Under the pieces are notes generated by a model. The model ran no database searches, was not told the origin of the DNA, and saw nothing but the letters and a program-made list of their open reading frames with translations. Positions 12,564 through 25,098 of a stretch of 34,844 nt of DNA are shown in pieces. The position numbers and the translations under genes were made by a program. The DNA is taken from assembly GCA_022579005.1 (NCBI GenBank), contig MU401776.1, forward strand, positions 1 through 34,844, in the 5' to 3' direction. The stretch's first letter is position 1, and the number at the start of each line of letters is the position of its first letter. The stretch is from Poronia punctata (Eukaryota > Ascomycota > Sordariomycetes > Xylariales > Xylariaceae).

Positions 12564-13424
12564 ATGAAGTTCTTCACTTTCGCCTCTATCTCCGCGTTGG
12601 CCCTCGCTGGCCCGGCTCTTGCTGCGCCCGGCAAAATTGGCCAGAAAGTCCCGACCACCCGGATCGCCAACATTGAAGTCGTGGATACGCCATTAGTCCG
12701 CGATGTACTGAAAGAGGTGAAGAAGTTCGTTCCTCTCCAGCCGTACCTTTATAACCACGTAATGCGATCGTGGCTCTTTGGTGCCGCTGCCTTCAATAAC
12801 AACCAGACCCTCAAGAAGGAGATTGACCTCGAGGCACATGCCGTCGGCACGCTCATGCACGACATGGGTTGGGACAGTACGTAATATGCTTCGACTTCCC
12901 CACCAGCCTCGACTTGTTGTGGCTAATCAATCACAGTGAGACCCGGCTCCCCATGGATTAGCAAAGAGTACCGTTTCGAGGTGGACGGTGGCGCAGGGGC
13001 CCTGAAGTTCATCAAAGATCACGCGCACGCCGCAAAGGAGTGGGACGAGACACGTATGGGGTGGGTTTACGACGCCATCGCCCTTCAGGCCATACCAGGC
13101 ATCCCCGACTTTAAGAGCATCCAGACTCAGTGGATGATCAAGAGCGTCGGTTTCGAGTTCCCAGGCCCGCGGTCGCCCCTGATTCGCGACGAGGACTATG
13201 ATAGCATCCTCAAGGAGTTCCCCAACGACACGTTGTTCCGGGGGACCAACGAGACATTCACCTGGATGGCTGCTACTAAGCCTGATGCCCACTATAACAC
13301 ATTCATACAGGATTTTGGGACTGCCTTCGTCCCCGGTTTCGACGCCACGGGCCACCGGCTATTCGATGTCATCCAACTGGGCCTTGAAGGAGAAATTTCT
13401 GCCAATCCCGGCTCGGAATTTTAA
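12564..13424 (+). CDS. Secreted HD-domain protein, cyanamide hydratase/Ddi2-like
   Basis: Two exons, 12564-12876 and 12937-13424, with a 60 nt intron (GTACGT..CACAG) whose removal joins GWD to MRPGSPW in frame; 266 residues. Residues 1-20 form a clear secretion signal (MKFF, hydrophobic core, ALA-A cleavage site). An HD phosphohydrolase-type fold is suggested by His65 (YNHVMRS), His99-Asp100 (LMHDMGWD) and Asp150 (VYDAIAL). These are the H..HD..D metal ligands of the family. The segment EYRFEVDGGAGALKF is typical of fungal proteins annotated as cyanamide hydratase-like. Ddi2-type enzymes hydrate cyanamide to urea; that activity is not demonstrated by sequence here. The position after AIAL that I remember as His in related proteins is Gln155. 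It converges with the P450 gene. The start is the only upstream ATG that supplies the signal peptide. Confidence 0.8.
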
Positions 13425-13738
13425 GATGTAGTTGAGAGGGGATCGCATTACCCGCTACAGGGGTAGCATGGAAATGGGACGGAATCTGGCTCAATACCAC
13501 GTCACGACCTTTCATCTTATCCCCCTTTCCTTTGCTCTTGGACGATGCAAGGTAGTCTCGCCATGGAATGTGGGGCGGGCGAACCCTCGTAAAGTAGACT
13601 TGAAGCCCGGTGCTTAATGTATCCGTACAAACAAATGCTACTAGACTATAGTATGCCTTGAATAGACATAACTTGCCTTCCTATGAGTCTAACCTTAACC
13701 ACCCCCCCTCCCCCCCACCGTCGTGCGGCGCCGTAGGC
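13425..13738. other. Short 3' intergenic region between convergent genes
   Basis: Holds the 3' ends of the HD-domain and P450 genes. The only visible structure is a C-rich tract at about 13701-13718. No gene or RNA recognised. Confidence 0.6.
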
Positions 13739-15514
13739 TCACCGCAGCTTTTTGAACAGCACTTTGACTGTGGGATCGGCGAGGACGTTGACCTCGAACA
13801 TGAGGTTCCTCGGACGGCCCACGACTCCATCCTCAAACTTGATGTCGTAATGGGTCAGTATATAGGCTAGGATGATTTTGATTTGGTTACTGGCGAAGAA
13901 ACGACCAGGACAGGCGTCGTTTCCAAAGCCGAACTGCATGCTGTCGTAAGAAGGGCTAGCAAATTGAAACTTATTAGCGTCTTCGGGTTTGCTACGCAGT
14001 TTGTAGAACCGAAATCCATCAAAGGAATGAGGGTCGCCCCATTCGGCGGGCGCCTCGTCCAAGATGTTGGTGTTGCACTGAACTATCGTACCCGCGGGAA
14101 TCTTAAACCCGTCTGATAGTTGGATAGGGATCATGGCTTTGCGCTGGAAGGTGGCTAAGCGGCGAGGTTAGCGTCGTGCTTGGGTTGGCGCATCTGGCAA
14201 AGGAGGGAACTCACCAACCGAGGGCGGGCTATGCCTCTGAGACTCTTTCATGAAGCTGTCTAGCATTCTCATCCGGGTGAGATGTTGTTTCTGGAGGACT
14301 CCGTTGCTATCCTTGGTGACGTCCAGAAGCTCCCTCCTTAGTGGCTCTACGTACTCTGGCCTCGCAGCTAGGTCGTAGAGCGCGTGGATAATGGCCAGCC
14401 TCGTCGTATGTATTGCCGCAGTAGCTGTGAGCATTTGCAGATTTGCCAGTTCCCTGTTGTCAAAAGACCTGTCACCCAGTTTTTTAGCTCGTTGCTGCAT
14501 CCATTCGATCATGTCATTGCGAGACCCGGGCGCTACCTGCTCAGATTGCCCGGAGCGCTTCTCCAGCTCAGGAAGCAGCAACTCAAGGGCACGCTGGTGA
14601 TCGCCGCGAATCCGCGTCATCTCCGGAACAAAGTATTGCGCAACCGGTCGCAGCCATGGATGCCACTGTTTCAACTTCTCGCCCCCAGTCATGACATCCA
14701 GGGCAAACTTGGTGCTGCAAGCCAACCACTCCTCGTTCCTGCAGAGCGGGTAGCCAACGAAGATGCGAGCAGAAGCCTGTGCGACCACACGGAGTAGTTT
14801 CTCGTGCAAGTCGATCGGCGTCCAGTCTGAAAGCACGGTCAACGGTGAATGGGGATGGGAAGGATGGGGAGGATGGGGAGGAAATCCAGGCTAACCGTCA
14901 CATGGTGGGAATAGACTCTCAAAGCAATAAGCTACCTCGTGCTCCACGTCGCCGACAAAGTTGCCTAGATTGCGATTTAGATCGATTTTTATGGCGCCTA
15001 GCATAACGTCGCTTTCGTGGTCAATAGTTGTATAGTGGCCAATGTGGCGCTATCGAAGGGTTTGTCAGTCGGTCACACCACCGGCTGGAGGAACGCCCGG
15101 CCACTAACATCTGCCAGGGCCTTCATTCCACTCGCCTGGTGCCGGTTTAATGGCTTTAATTCGTGGGCGAACTTGCGTGGTAGGAACACCCTTGGCCCAT
15201 CTGGAGTTGCCACCTGGAACATGCCATTCTTGAACTGTGACCGGAGTCAGGACGGCGAGCCTACTACCTAGGGCTTGACTATGGGTCTAGTACAACCAGG
15301 GACGGCTCACCTTCTGGTAGCCCTCGCGAAGAAGGACATCCGCCTCTTGAACATATCGTGCCTTCAGCGTCGCAAGATCACTGCTATCGAAGCCGACCAT
15401 AGGCAAATTGAACGATTTGGGCCGCCTGGCGAACATTGCTATCACACTACCTATGAGCACTGCCACCGCCGTGGCAACTACCGTCCATATAACGGACGTA
15501 GATTGGGTATTCAT
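13739..15514 (-). CDS. Cytochrome P450 monooxygenase, membrane-anchored
   Basis: Five exons in transcription order: 15514-15311, 15234-15109, 15049-14896, 14826-14215, 14154-13739 (introns 76, 59, 69 and 60 nt); 503 residues, normal for the family. Residues about 9-28 form one N-terminal membrane anchor, so the enzyme should sit on the ER. Visible motifs are I-helix TAAIHTT (297-303), K-helix ExxR as E356-SQ-R359, and the haem loop FGFGNDACPGRFF with Cys447 as iron ligand. The AIHTT form of the I-helix, in place of AGxDT, is usual in ascomycete P450s related to ent-kaurene oxidase and other terpenoid and indole-diterpene oxidases. The intron at 15050-15108 is inferred: reading through hits a stop, and the GTTAGT..GATAG choice with a CTGAC branch site gives a normal HYTTIDHE segment. 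A likely role is oxidation of the terpene skeleton made by the cyclase 5 kb away, but this is inferred from proximity. Substrate unknown. Confidence 0.93.
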
Positions 15515-16962
15515 CTTAGCAAGCCTAGATCGACGCTCGACGGGCTTGGAGACGGCTAGGAAAAGTCAGAGTGAGGGGATCTCCTATCTTGGAAATATTG
15601 GCTTCCTGCTTTCTTATTGCCTAATCTTTGGTGAGCAGCAGGAGGTAGAGCGCCAGCACGAGGAGATGAGTTCTTGGTGAGGTTGGGTGCCTTGGATAGG
15701 TGGTCTCGGGCTAGTACGAGTACAGCAGCAAACCAAGACTAGAATTGCAGCTTTTGAGTTATCACTGTGTCTAGGATGCGGAAGAGATGAGGACGAAGTT
15801 GTCCTTGAGCCGCCGTATACGGAAGGTCTGAAACCTTGACTATCTGGAATAGAGACTAGACAAAGGGCTCTTGTAGATAGGTATATCTCTACACACAAGA
15901 TCTTTTTGCAACGTCACATAGCCAGGCAGTAAAGTCAGCATAGATATCGAGACTAGAATTGAATAAGCAGTCGGAAGTGGGTGATTAAGGTAAGCAAGGT
16001 ATGTGTGTATGTATGTATATATGAGTACCTATCAATGTGCAAGATACCGGCTGTGTGTTGCCTTGTTGTGAACCATCCTTTTTGGAAGAAGGATTTAGGT
16101 TAGAGTCTAAACCTTAGGATGATCTACTTATAAGCCAAGGAATATCGGAACAGGAAATACCTACCAGATGCAGGCTACCTAAACAGCAGGTACATGTAGA
16201 GGTGTTCCGTTGCGTTTGAAAACCGTTGACACATACATACTTGCAAGGTCAAATGCATGTACGTGTTTGGTAACACCTAACCTACTGCCTGACGCACCAG
16301 CGTATCGGCCTCACCTGCTCACCTCATTAGACGTCGCGCTTACGCTGGACACAGGCACTCAGGTGACAGTATAAACCAGGTACTTACCCTATACGCTATA
16401 GCCTATAGTTATGTATGTACACGTACGTTCATTATTTTGCAACACTCTACCTTACGGTAGGAGGTAGCTGAAGTACCTACTGTGTAGTGCCCTTGGCATG
16501 CCTGGCATTGCCTACTCGTATGTAGGTACATGTTCGGACCCTGGCCAATGCCGCTGCCATCCTGTAACATGGCGCACCATGGCACCCGCTAGAAAGTAGC
16601 CACGGGTAGTTAGGAAAAGAGCGGTTGAGCTTGATTACTTAATGCACCCAATCCGCACTACCGAGCTTGTCCTACAACCGACAACGAGGATGATAATCCT
16701 TTTATTGGTGACAACACACCAACTAGAGGTCCTGCTCCTTTTCGGGCCGTTACCTAGGTACTGTACAGCCGATACTAAAGTGTTCAGAAACCCGTATCAT
16801 GTACCTAGATGGTGTGACGGGATCTTGCACATACCTACCTATACATAGCGCATAGCAGGTGCTCCTTCAAGCTGCCCGACATGGCAAAGACCCGAAGGAT
16901 TCGTATGGTAGAGTGCCAGATTAGACCAGAAATCCCCCACCCCGGTAGAAAAAGAAAAGAAA
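15515..16962. other. Intergenic region upstream of the P450
   Basis: No gene recognised. Open stretches here are short and featureless. The sequence carries repeated GTAGGTAC, CCTACC and GTATGTATGTA motifs, especially at 15990-16530. The P450 promoter must lie at the left end; no convincing TATA box or regulator site was identified. Confidence 0.55.
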
Positions 16963-16970
16963 CAAAAAGG

Positions 16971-17026
16971 TAGCCCACCTACGTCTACCTTGAAAAATTC
17001 CTACATCTAAGGAGTTCCCCACTTAG
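16971..17026 (+). repeat. Left terminal inverted repeat
   Basis: 56 bp; its first 21 bases match the reverse complement of the right end exactly. The rest differs at about three substitutions and one indel from 18181-18237. Confidence 0.9.
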
Positions 17027-17882
17027 GGCCCGATACTTAACGCTAGCGTGCAGATCGCAGCGCATTGTTTTTTGCCTGAGTATTTTTTTAAAAAAATAAC
17101 TTAACTTGCTACCTATATATATATATACTTACAACTTCCCCTTTTTCTCTTTTTTGCTTTTTAAAAATAACCTGCTTTTTTTACATTTTTTTTTAATTTT
17201 CTAGCTTTATTTCCTTTACTTATAATACTTTACTTATTTACTTACTTACTTTTAATTAGTTTATTAGTTTAGTTAAGTTTAATGCTTTAAGCTAACTAGT
17301 TAATTTAAACTATTAATAGCAAAAAAATTAAAGCTAAAGCAAAAAAAAGCTTAAAAGAAGTTTTAATAGTAGTTTATATTATTATTAAATAAAAAACTAA
17401 TTTATACTTTATTAGTAATAGCTTATTACTAATAATTGTTTTTTAATACTTTATATTAAAAATATAAGCTATAGCGCGCTATATATAAAAACTAATTATA
17501 AGTTAATAATAATAAAAAGCTATACTTTTTATACTATATAAATATAATTAGCTAGGCTTAAAAAAGTTAATAAGCTATATAGCTTTTTTTGTTTATATAT
17601 AGTATTATTAACTTAACTTATAAGTTTTTGCTTTATTATACTTTTTTTTATATTATATATATATATATATATATAAAATAGTAAAGGTTTTTTTATAATA
17701 TGTTTAAATAAAGTTAAAAGCTAGGTTATAAATAAAGCGTCTTTTTTAATATAAATTTAAAAAAAGGTTATATAAAAATAGTAATATTAACACTAAGTTT
17801 TTAAGTTAAACGTTAATAAATACTACTACTACTATTATATATATATTTACTACCTATACTTATAAAATAACTTAATTTACTA

Positions 17883-17979
17883 CTTATATATATATATACT
17901 TATTACTTATATATATATATACTTACTACTTATATATATATATACTTACTACTTATACTTACTACTTATACTTGCTACC
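17883..17979 (+). repeat. AT-rich tandem repeat inside the transposon remnant
   Basis: Three copies of a 23 bp unit of the form CTTATATATATATATACTTA-CTA are followed by two shortened 13 bp units, CTTATACTTACTA and CTTATACTTGCTA. The short units lack ten bases of the TA run, as expected from replication slippage. Confidence 0.75.
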
Positions 17980-18180
17980 TTTTTTTATTAACTTACGCTT
18001 TATATATAAACCTAATTTTAAACAGGTATATTAAGTACCTAGAAAAAATAAATACAAGTAAACCAGCTTACTTATATATAGGTGCTACCTATGTTAATAA
18101 CAATTAAAGTTACTAATCTAAGAGGTATATGCTAAGGCGCTGTACTAAAGAATCATGTAAAGCAAGGGATCTAATATATA

Positions 18181-18237
18181 CTAAGTGGAGAAACTCCGTA
18201 GATGTAGGAATTTTTTAAGGTAGACGTAGGTGGGCTA
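18181..18237 (-). repeat. Right terminal inverted repeat
   Basis: 57 bp ending GTAGGTGGGCTA, the reverse complement of the left end. The element end is fixed by the 8 bp duplication that follows directly. Confidence 0.9.
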
Positions 18238-18245
18238 CAAAAAGG

Positions 18246-18808
18246 GTCTATTGACATGGGTAGAGAGCCTAGGCAGTCTAGGTTTCAGGGTCTCCTGGTA
18301 TCAAGCTAGCTGCAAGTGTTCGCCTGGACCCGAGTCGGGGAGCTGACATGTCCTATCTACTCTGGGGGGATTGGTAAATTCAGAGTTTACCAGGCCTCCG
18401 GGCATCGTTTACCTACTTGGTCCATATCGGCGCCCGTTTCTAGGTCCGGTCGGGCAACAGCCTGTTCCTATCAGCTCCGTGGTCAGCCAAGCCGTGGCTA
18501 CGTGTACCTGCAGGCTACAGCCCCCATCGAGGTTAGGTCTTTGGTAGTCTATACCATTTACTCCCCTTATATTTTGCAGGCATGGGGCCCTGGCTACCAG
18601 AACATGGAGTGGCAAGTGGCAAGGGTCTCTGGTCGACGTTCTTCTGGTTGGTTACATGCGTAGATCAGGTGAGTCGAAGGAGGCTTGATAAGCTACCATG
18701 AGCCTCGACTTTGGACGACAATAGGAGGCTGCTGGGCTATTCAGACGGACCCAAACGAAACTCTATCCACACCACTCCGTTCTGTATCCAGAGAGTATCA
18801 GTCTAGAC
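18246..18808. other. Intergenic region upstream of the glycosyltransferase
   Basis: Presumed promoter region of the glycosyltransferase. An open stretch at 18316-18663 has no recognisable domain or homologous motif, and I take it as chance. No clear TATA box seen. Confidence 0.5.
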
Positions 18809-20074
18809 ATGGCCCCTTCAGCAACAGCAGTAGAGGTGGCCCCTCTGCCAGACATGTTGGTTCCGGCAGGCCACGTCGCTATTCCACCCGGAATGAAGCT
18901 CATCGACGCTGAAAAGCTCGATCTTCGCAGCGACGATGAGATCGCTAAGTGGCTCCAGCAGCCGCATCCGATCACCTCAGACAAGAACGTCTGGGCCTAC
19001 TGGCATACCGGTTACACCAAAATGGCGCCTTGGGTCCAGCGCAACATCATCAACTGGGTGCGGAGGCTGGGACCAGACTGGACCGTCCACCTCCTCGACA
19101 GGGTTCCCGGCTCCGAGACGAACGTTAGCCACTACGTCGAGTCCTCGTATTTTCCGGACGCTTTCAATAATGACAGCATGGATGGGCCGACCGTGGGTGC
19201 CCATGCGGGCGACCTCGTGCGACTTCCACTCCTCTGGAAGTATGGTGGCGTCTGGATAGACGCGGGCACTTTTCTGTTTCGCCACGTCGAGGACATATGC
19301 TGGAAAGAGATCGAGGATCCGGCTTCGCCTATCGAGATGGCAGGCTTCGCCCTCGAGATGCGGCCGGGCATAGACTGTATGCTGAACGGCTTCATCGCTA
19401 CGAAGCGGGGGAACCCCTTTATTAAGCGTTGGCACGACGTCTACGCGGCATTGTGGGAGGGTAGGACCAATGCGCAAGGGTTTCACAAGCACCCGCTTTT
19501 GCGGCACCTGCCCCTTTTGTGTCCACCGGTCGACAAGCTGAATTGCCCTAACCTGAACTTGATGATGGAGGCCTTCAGCGACTACCTCGCGGCGTTTATG
19601 TGTTTTGAGCGTCTGCGCAAACTGATCGACCCCGCCGACGGCTTCAACGGCCCGGAGTATTATTCCAAACACATACTGCTATTTCCCGCCCTTCAAGAGA
19701 CATATTACTTCCAGCAGCAGACGAACTGGTCGGGGACCCGCCAATTCGAGCTTCTCACATCTAAGCGCACTGGCAAAGCCGTTGTCAAGGACGAAAAGTG
19801 GCAGGCGGCCGAGGCCTTCGTCATCGACGCGCTCGCCAACACCTCTACCATGAAGTTGTCTCATGGGCCGCCAGGCGTGTTGGACTCGTTCTTGGCCGAT
19901 CTCTGGGACTCTCCCGAATATCAGCAAAGAGACTGCGAGGAGGGCACTTTTGCAGCCTACCTAAGGTACGGAAGTGTCCATTTTGATCAGAAGCGTAGTA
20001 TGGTGCCGATGAAGATGGGCTGGCCCACGGAAGAGGTTTTAACATGTGGTATACTGGAGCCGAAAGAGGCCTAG
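18809..20074 (+). CDS. Glycosyltransferase, Caps_synth / GT32-like
   Basis: Single exon, 421 residues. The ATG has a good context (gacATGg) and no in-frame upstream alternative is needed. The core is typical of the capsular-polysaccharide-synthesis-like (Caps_synth) glycosyltransferases common in fungi. VWAYWHTGY (61-69) is the first Rossmann strand. A further conserved region runs through AHAGDLVRL (131-139) to YGGVWIDAGTFLF (145-157), where the Asp of the degenerate DxD-type metal and sugar-nucleotide site lies. There is no signal peptide and no obvious membrane segment, so it is probably cytosolic, unlike Golgi GT32 mannosyltransferases with a stalk. It is convergent with the terpene cyclase, about 0.35 kb between stops. 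A plausible role is sugar transfer to a hydroxylated terpenoid, inferred from context only. Sugar donor and acceptor cannot be read from the sequence; a cell-wall or glycolipid role is an alternative. Confidence 0.85.
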   Translation: MAPSATAVEVAPLPDMLVPAGHVAIPPGMKLIDAEKLDLRSDDEIAKWLQQPHPITSDKNVWAYWHTGYTKMAPWVQRNIINWVRRLGPDWTVHLLDRVPGSETNVSHYVESSYFPDAFNNDSMDGPTVGAHAGDLVRLPLLWKYGGVWIDAGTFLFRHVEDICWKEIEDPASPIEMAGFALEMRPGIDCMLNGFIATKRGNPFIKRWHDVYAALWEGRTNAQGFHKHPLLRHLPLLCPPVDKLNCPNLNLMMEAFSDYLAAFMCFERLRKLIDPADGFNGPEYYSKHILLFPALQETYYFQQQTNWSGTRQFELLTSKRTGKAVVKDEKWQAAEAFVIDALANTSTMKLSHGPPGVLDSFLADLWDSPEYQQRDCEEGTFAAYLRYGSVHFDQKRSMVPMKMGWPTEEVLTCGILEPKEA

Positions 20075-20429
20075 GTGTAGGTATAGGCAATGTCGCTCGC
20101 TATCTGTATTTTGACAGACGCCGAAGTGGAATGAGGAGTGTTTTGTTTGCTGTGGAAAATATCGACGCAGGCTGCTGTAGACAATGTTTCGCGATCGAAT
20201 GCATATGTGCCGCTATCAGGCACTGATAGATGGTGTCGTGCCCCGTCTTATTGAGACCAAACATGTTAACAGATGCCCATCTAACCTACCTGCTAATTCT
20301 AGACCAACGAGCATGCTTACCCTTTTTTCGATTATCCAGTTGTATGTAAAGTAAATAAATAGATGCACAATGCCACATACTCTAAGATATATACATGCAG
20401 GTCTATCGATACTCGCCGTCTTCCAGGCA
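20075..20429. other. 3' intergenic region between convergent glycosyltransferase and terpene cyclase
   Basis: No gene recognised. An AATAAA-type signal occurs near 20353 (GTAAATAAATAG), on the plus strand about 280 bases past the glycosyltransferase stop. It is only a weak candidate for polyadenylation. Confidence 0.5.
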
Positions 20430-21895
<1,466 letters not shown>

Positions 21896-24800
21896 TGTAG
21901 CCGAGTGCATGTATGGCAAGACGCGGTCTTGGTGGTAGGCGGGGTGAAAAGGAAGAACTTAAGGCATATGGCACCTGATAGCGGGAGACCGTTGGCTACA
22001 GGCTTCCCTTAAAAAGGAGAGGGCGACGTCGGGATGGCCCTGGCCCCATAGAAAGGAACCAAGGAAACCGGGCAAGCAAACATGGAGACGACAAGCCCGC
22101 GCTCCGTTCCTAACTATCTTAGTCACCGTGGCTGGCCCTAGAACCGCTGCATGGTCAGGTTGCCCGGTAGTTCCCCAGAGGAAGACGCCCCCTTTCGGTT
22201 CTATGCAGACCCTTGTTTTGTCATAATAAGCAGTTAGCTTGTACGACGCCCAGGGAACTGGTCATCCGCATGCGGCCTGTCACTGGCAGTGGCGCATATT
22301 GGCAGCTCACCCGGTTGGGCTAGAAGCTACATAGCAATAACCCGTGTCCGGGACACATTCTTCGAATTATTTGGCACGAGGATCGTCCGCCGCGGAGAGT
22401 GTTAAGCTCACGCTGTCCTACTAAGCTGGGAAAGGCGTTAGTTGGCTACGGCCACCTCGCATGGCGAAGCTTTGTCGGCGGTTCTTCCCCAGCCCGAAAC
22501 CAGCGTAGGTTCATGGACGGGATCCCTGCTACAACTGCTTACCGAGTTCCATTTTGGGACGGCACGTCTTAACCATATTGTGCGGTCACTATGTTGACCC
22601 TAGAGGGTGCGGCCAGGTACCAGCGACGGGCAGAACAAATCACAGCCCAGGAAAAACATTGAACTACGTAGACACAGATGCCAATTCCGAGATGGTGATA
22701 ATTTAGGTTACTGCGTTATTAGACTAGGCTATGTATAATACGTACCTACCTATGTCACGTTCTGCTCTGGTGCGGCTCTGTTGTCTTGCGAGTATTTTTC
22801 AGGGGCCAGTGAGCCCCCCACGGAGAACAGTGCTACAAGCAATCCTTGACTGCGGTTTAAACGACAAGGCGTGCAGGTAGGTAAGATTAGGTTTCGATGC
22901 CAGTTATTACTATATGGCCCCGGTGCCCTGGATCTCCTCCGGAGGCTGTACGTGACGCACAATATAATGCAAAAGATGTAGGTTACCTACTGGTAGGTAA
23001 GTGTAACGTGACGCTTATCGATTCCTAGCGCCGTTGTCTTATGTAGTGCTTACATCACGTAGGATCCTTATACACCACATCAGATAAGCTCATGCTTTTA
23101 CCTTGTCTTGCAGCTGCCGCTATTGGGGCGCGAGAGGAAGTCCAATACCCGAGAGGCTTTAAACAACGGTGCTATCTATGTACAAGTAGGGAGGTGACAT
23201 GGTATCAAGTAAGGGCATGTGAGGGGGCTGCAACAAGTATATAAGTGCTTATATGCACGTATATATATACTCGTAGCCTGGATATAGATTTAGGTTACCC
23301 CCTAAGTTATAGATCTAACTTACATAAGTATTTATCTTCGGGGTATGTAAATTTGTACCTATGAATTCTCTCAACCTTACATTATATCTACATTAGTACA
23401 CGACACACTTGCATACTATGGGTACATGTGTACCAGTGGATACCTGTACTCTAAGCATAAATTGCGTCGGCCTAGAAGTACTGATACTTACCAATATTCC
23501 ACGTACCATACCTATATAGCTCTAGCGTAGTCTTTCCTGCCGGGTGCGCAGGGGTACCCCGCGCAAAAGGAAGAGGGGAAGCAGCGTGGCAGGAGGCAGC
23601 CAGGGTGCCAGGCAGCCCAGGCACACTGCCAGGTACTTAATATAGAGAGTACGCCACTCTGATCACCTACTTACCTAGGAAGTACCTATTCTGTCTATCC
23701 AGATGCCGAAACACCACTGGTAATGAGATGGTATCCCTTGACTGCCGACAATTTCCTGGTCGCCCGATACTACGACCATTGCCATACAAGGAAGCCCTAA
23801 TTCGATATGTCGCGAGAGACAGAGAGCAAGAAAGGCCAAACGATGAAGGAGTCAAGTGTAACCCAGAGTGCCGGGGCTTAGTTTGCGTATTTTATTCGGC
23901 AGGGATACGATGCTGTAAGGTACTACATCCCCGAGAGGTATGAACTACGATTATAATACACTCCCCAAGTTGCCTGTGATAGGCAAACTGACACCTTGCG
24001 TCTCGTGCCTTGTCTGGGAGGAAGACGATAACCTAGCGTGCCGTGCGTGCCTAGTATGAACGAGGCCATGAGCTACACATCGGCTTCAAGGGTGAAGGAT
24101 CATCATATGGCTAGCGGTGAGGCAAACTCCTTCCAAAGTGGTCACTGGCGCGAACTGGTTCCGCTAGTTTGGGGCTCGTTCTAAATATACGTCGAGTGGG
24201 CCTTAAGGTGCTCAAAGCTGGGGCAGAACTGGGGCTAATGGGTTCAAGATTAGGTAGGTAGTCTGATTATTGATAGCACTTTCAAGTTCTCAACACCAAA
24301 GGTGGATGGTTATTATGTGGGAGTACTTGGAGCACCTAACTATCTGTCTGCCTGTCTACAGGGTTGGCACTGCCCGGTAGCTGACTAAGTATATAGTATT
24401 AGACTTATCGATTTGGCATCACATGGATATTGTGACTTGATATTCCCGTTGATTGAGGGTCATCCCGTCGTCTTTTGTCCCCTTGTAAGACATTGCCCGC
24501 CAAACATCAAGTCGGCGGCAGGCAATGAATGCATCACTCAGCCGGGAAACTGATGCCACCTAGATAAGATATTCTGGGGAGCACCCCACCCCTAAAGATC
24601 CAGGGCACGGGAGTTCATCCTTTAAAATGCGAAATTTGGTTCCCTGGCTGCCTGGCTCCATTCCGTAATTATGGTCTCGAAGTCCTGTCCCCCAAAACAA
24701 TACCACTCGCACAAAGTCTTCCCATCCGAGGCACCGACGAATTTAAGATAGCTAGTCCATATTATCCTATCCGCATACTATGGCCAAGTACGGGGAAAAG

Positions 24801-25098
24801 CCAGGTGTCGTTCTCGTCAGGCCATGCTCGACATACAACGACTTTCGACTGCTCCCCTATGTTGGTTCGACACACGGGATAGCGCTTTAGGCAGGCTTGG
24901 TCAAACCCCTGCATGATTCACATCGCGTACAAGCGCTATTCAGATTCACAAATATTGTTTTTACTGGTAATGATAATGATACAAGAGAGATTAAGTCGGC
25001 TAGGTAGTTCGATATTCAAGCTGGCGAACAGCTTGCCCGCAACCCCATACCGCTGCCGTCGTTGTCCGATGTCGAAGCCTTATACCATGGCACTAAGC
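21896..25098. other. Long intergenic region between terpene cyclase and transporter
   Basis: 3.2 kb without a recognisable gene. Open stretches are short, overlap on both strands and show no motifs. The left end must contain the terpene cyclase promoter; none was identified with confidence. From about 22740 to 24260 there are many CCTACC/GGTAGG motifs and imperfect palindromes such as TAGGTTACCTACTGGTAGGTAAG-like sequence near 22980. A decayed gene could be hidden here, but nothing supports one. Confidence 0.55.

Larger units (their letters stand above)
16971..18237. mobile_element. hAT-like DNA transposon remnant or MITE, 1267 bp
   Basis: The ends are near-perfect inverted repeats: 16971-17026 starts TAGCCCACCTACGTCTACCT, and 18181-18237 is its reverse complement with only a few differences. 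The element is flanked by an exact 8 bp direct duplication, CAAAAAGG, at 16963-16970 and 18238-18245. An 8 bp target duplication is the hallmark of hAT superfamily transposition. The outer ~100 bp on each side have normal composition, but about 17085-18060 is extremely AT-rich with no coding capacity. It is therefore non-autonomous: either a transposase gene was erased by RIP, or it never had one. It sits in the spacer between the P450 and the glycosyltransferase. Other superfamilies with 8 bp duplications (for example P elements) are less likely but not excluded. Confidence 0.88.

Noticed and set aside
12927..13355. 142-codon open stretch opposite the HD-domain gene
   Set aside because: Antisense shadow of exon 2 of the HD gene; no recognisable motif.
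15050..15108. Possible in-frame stop making the P450 a pseudogene
   Set aside because: The stop lies inside a well-formed 59 nt intron with GTTAGT donor, CTGAC branch site and AG acceptor; splicing gives a normal P450 segment.
17883..17979. Tandem repeat considered as a CRISPR array or centromeric satellite
   Set aside because: Units are adjacent without spacers, only a few copies, and lie inside a transposon remnant of a eukaryote.
18316..18663. 115-codon open stretch before the glycosyltransferase
   Set aside because: No domain pattern and no signal peptide; codon choice does not resemble the neighbouring genes.
18977..19672. 231-codon open stretch opposite the glycosyltransferase
   Set aside because: Antisense shadow in a GC-rich coding region; no domain motif.
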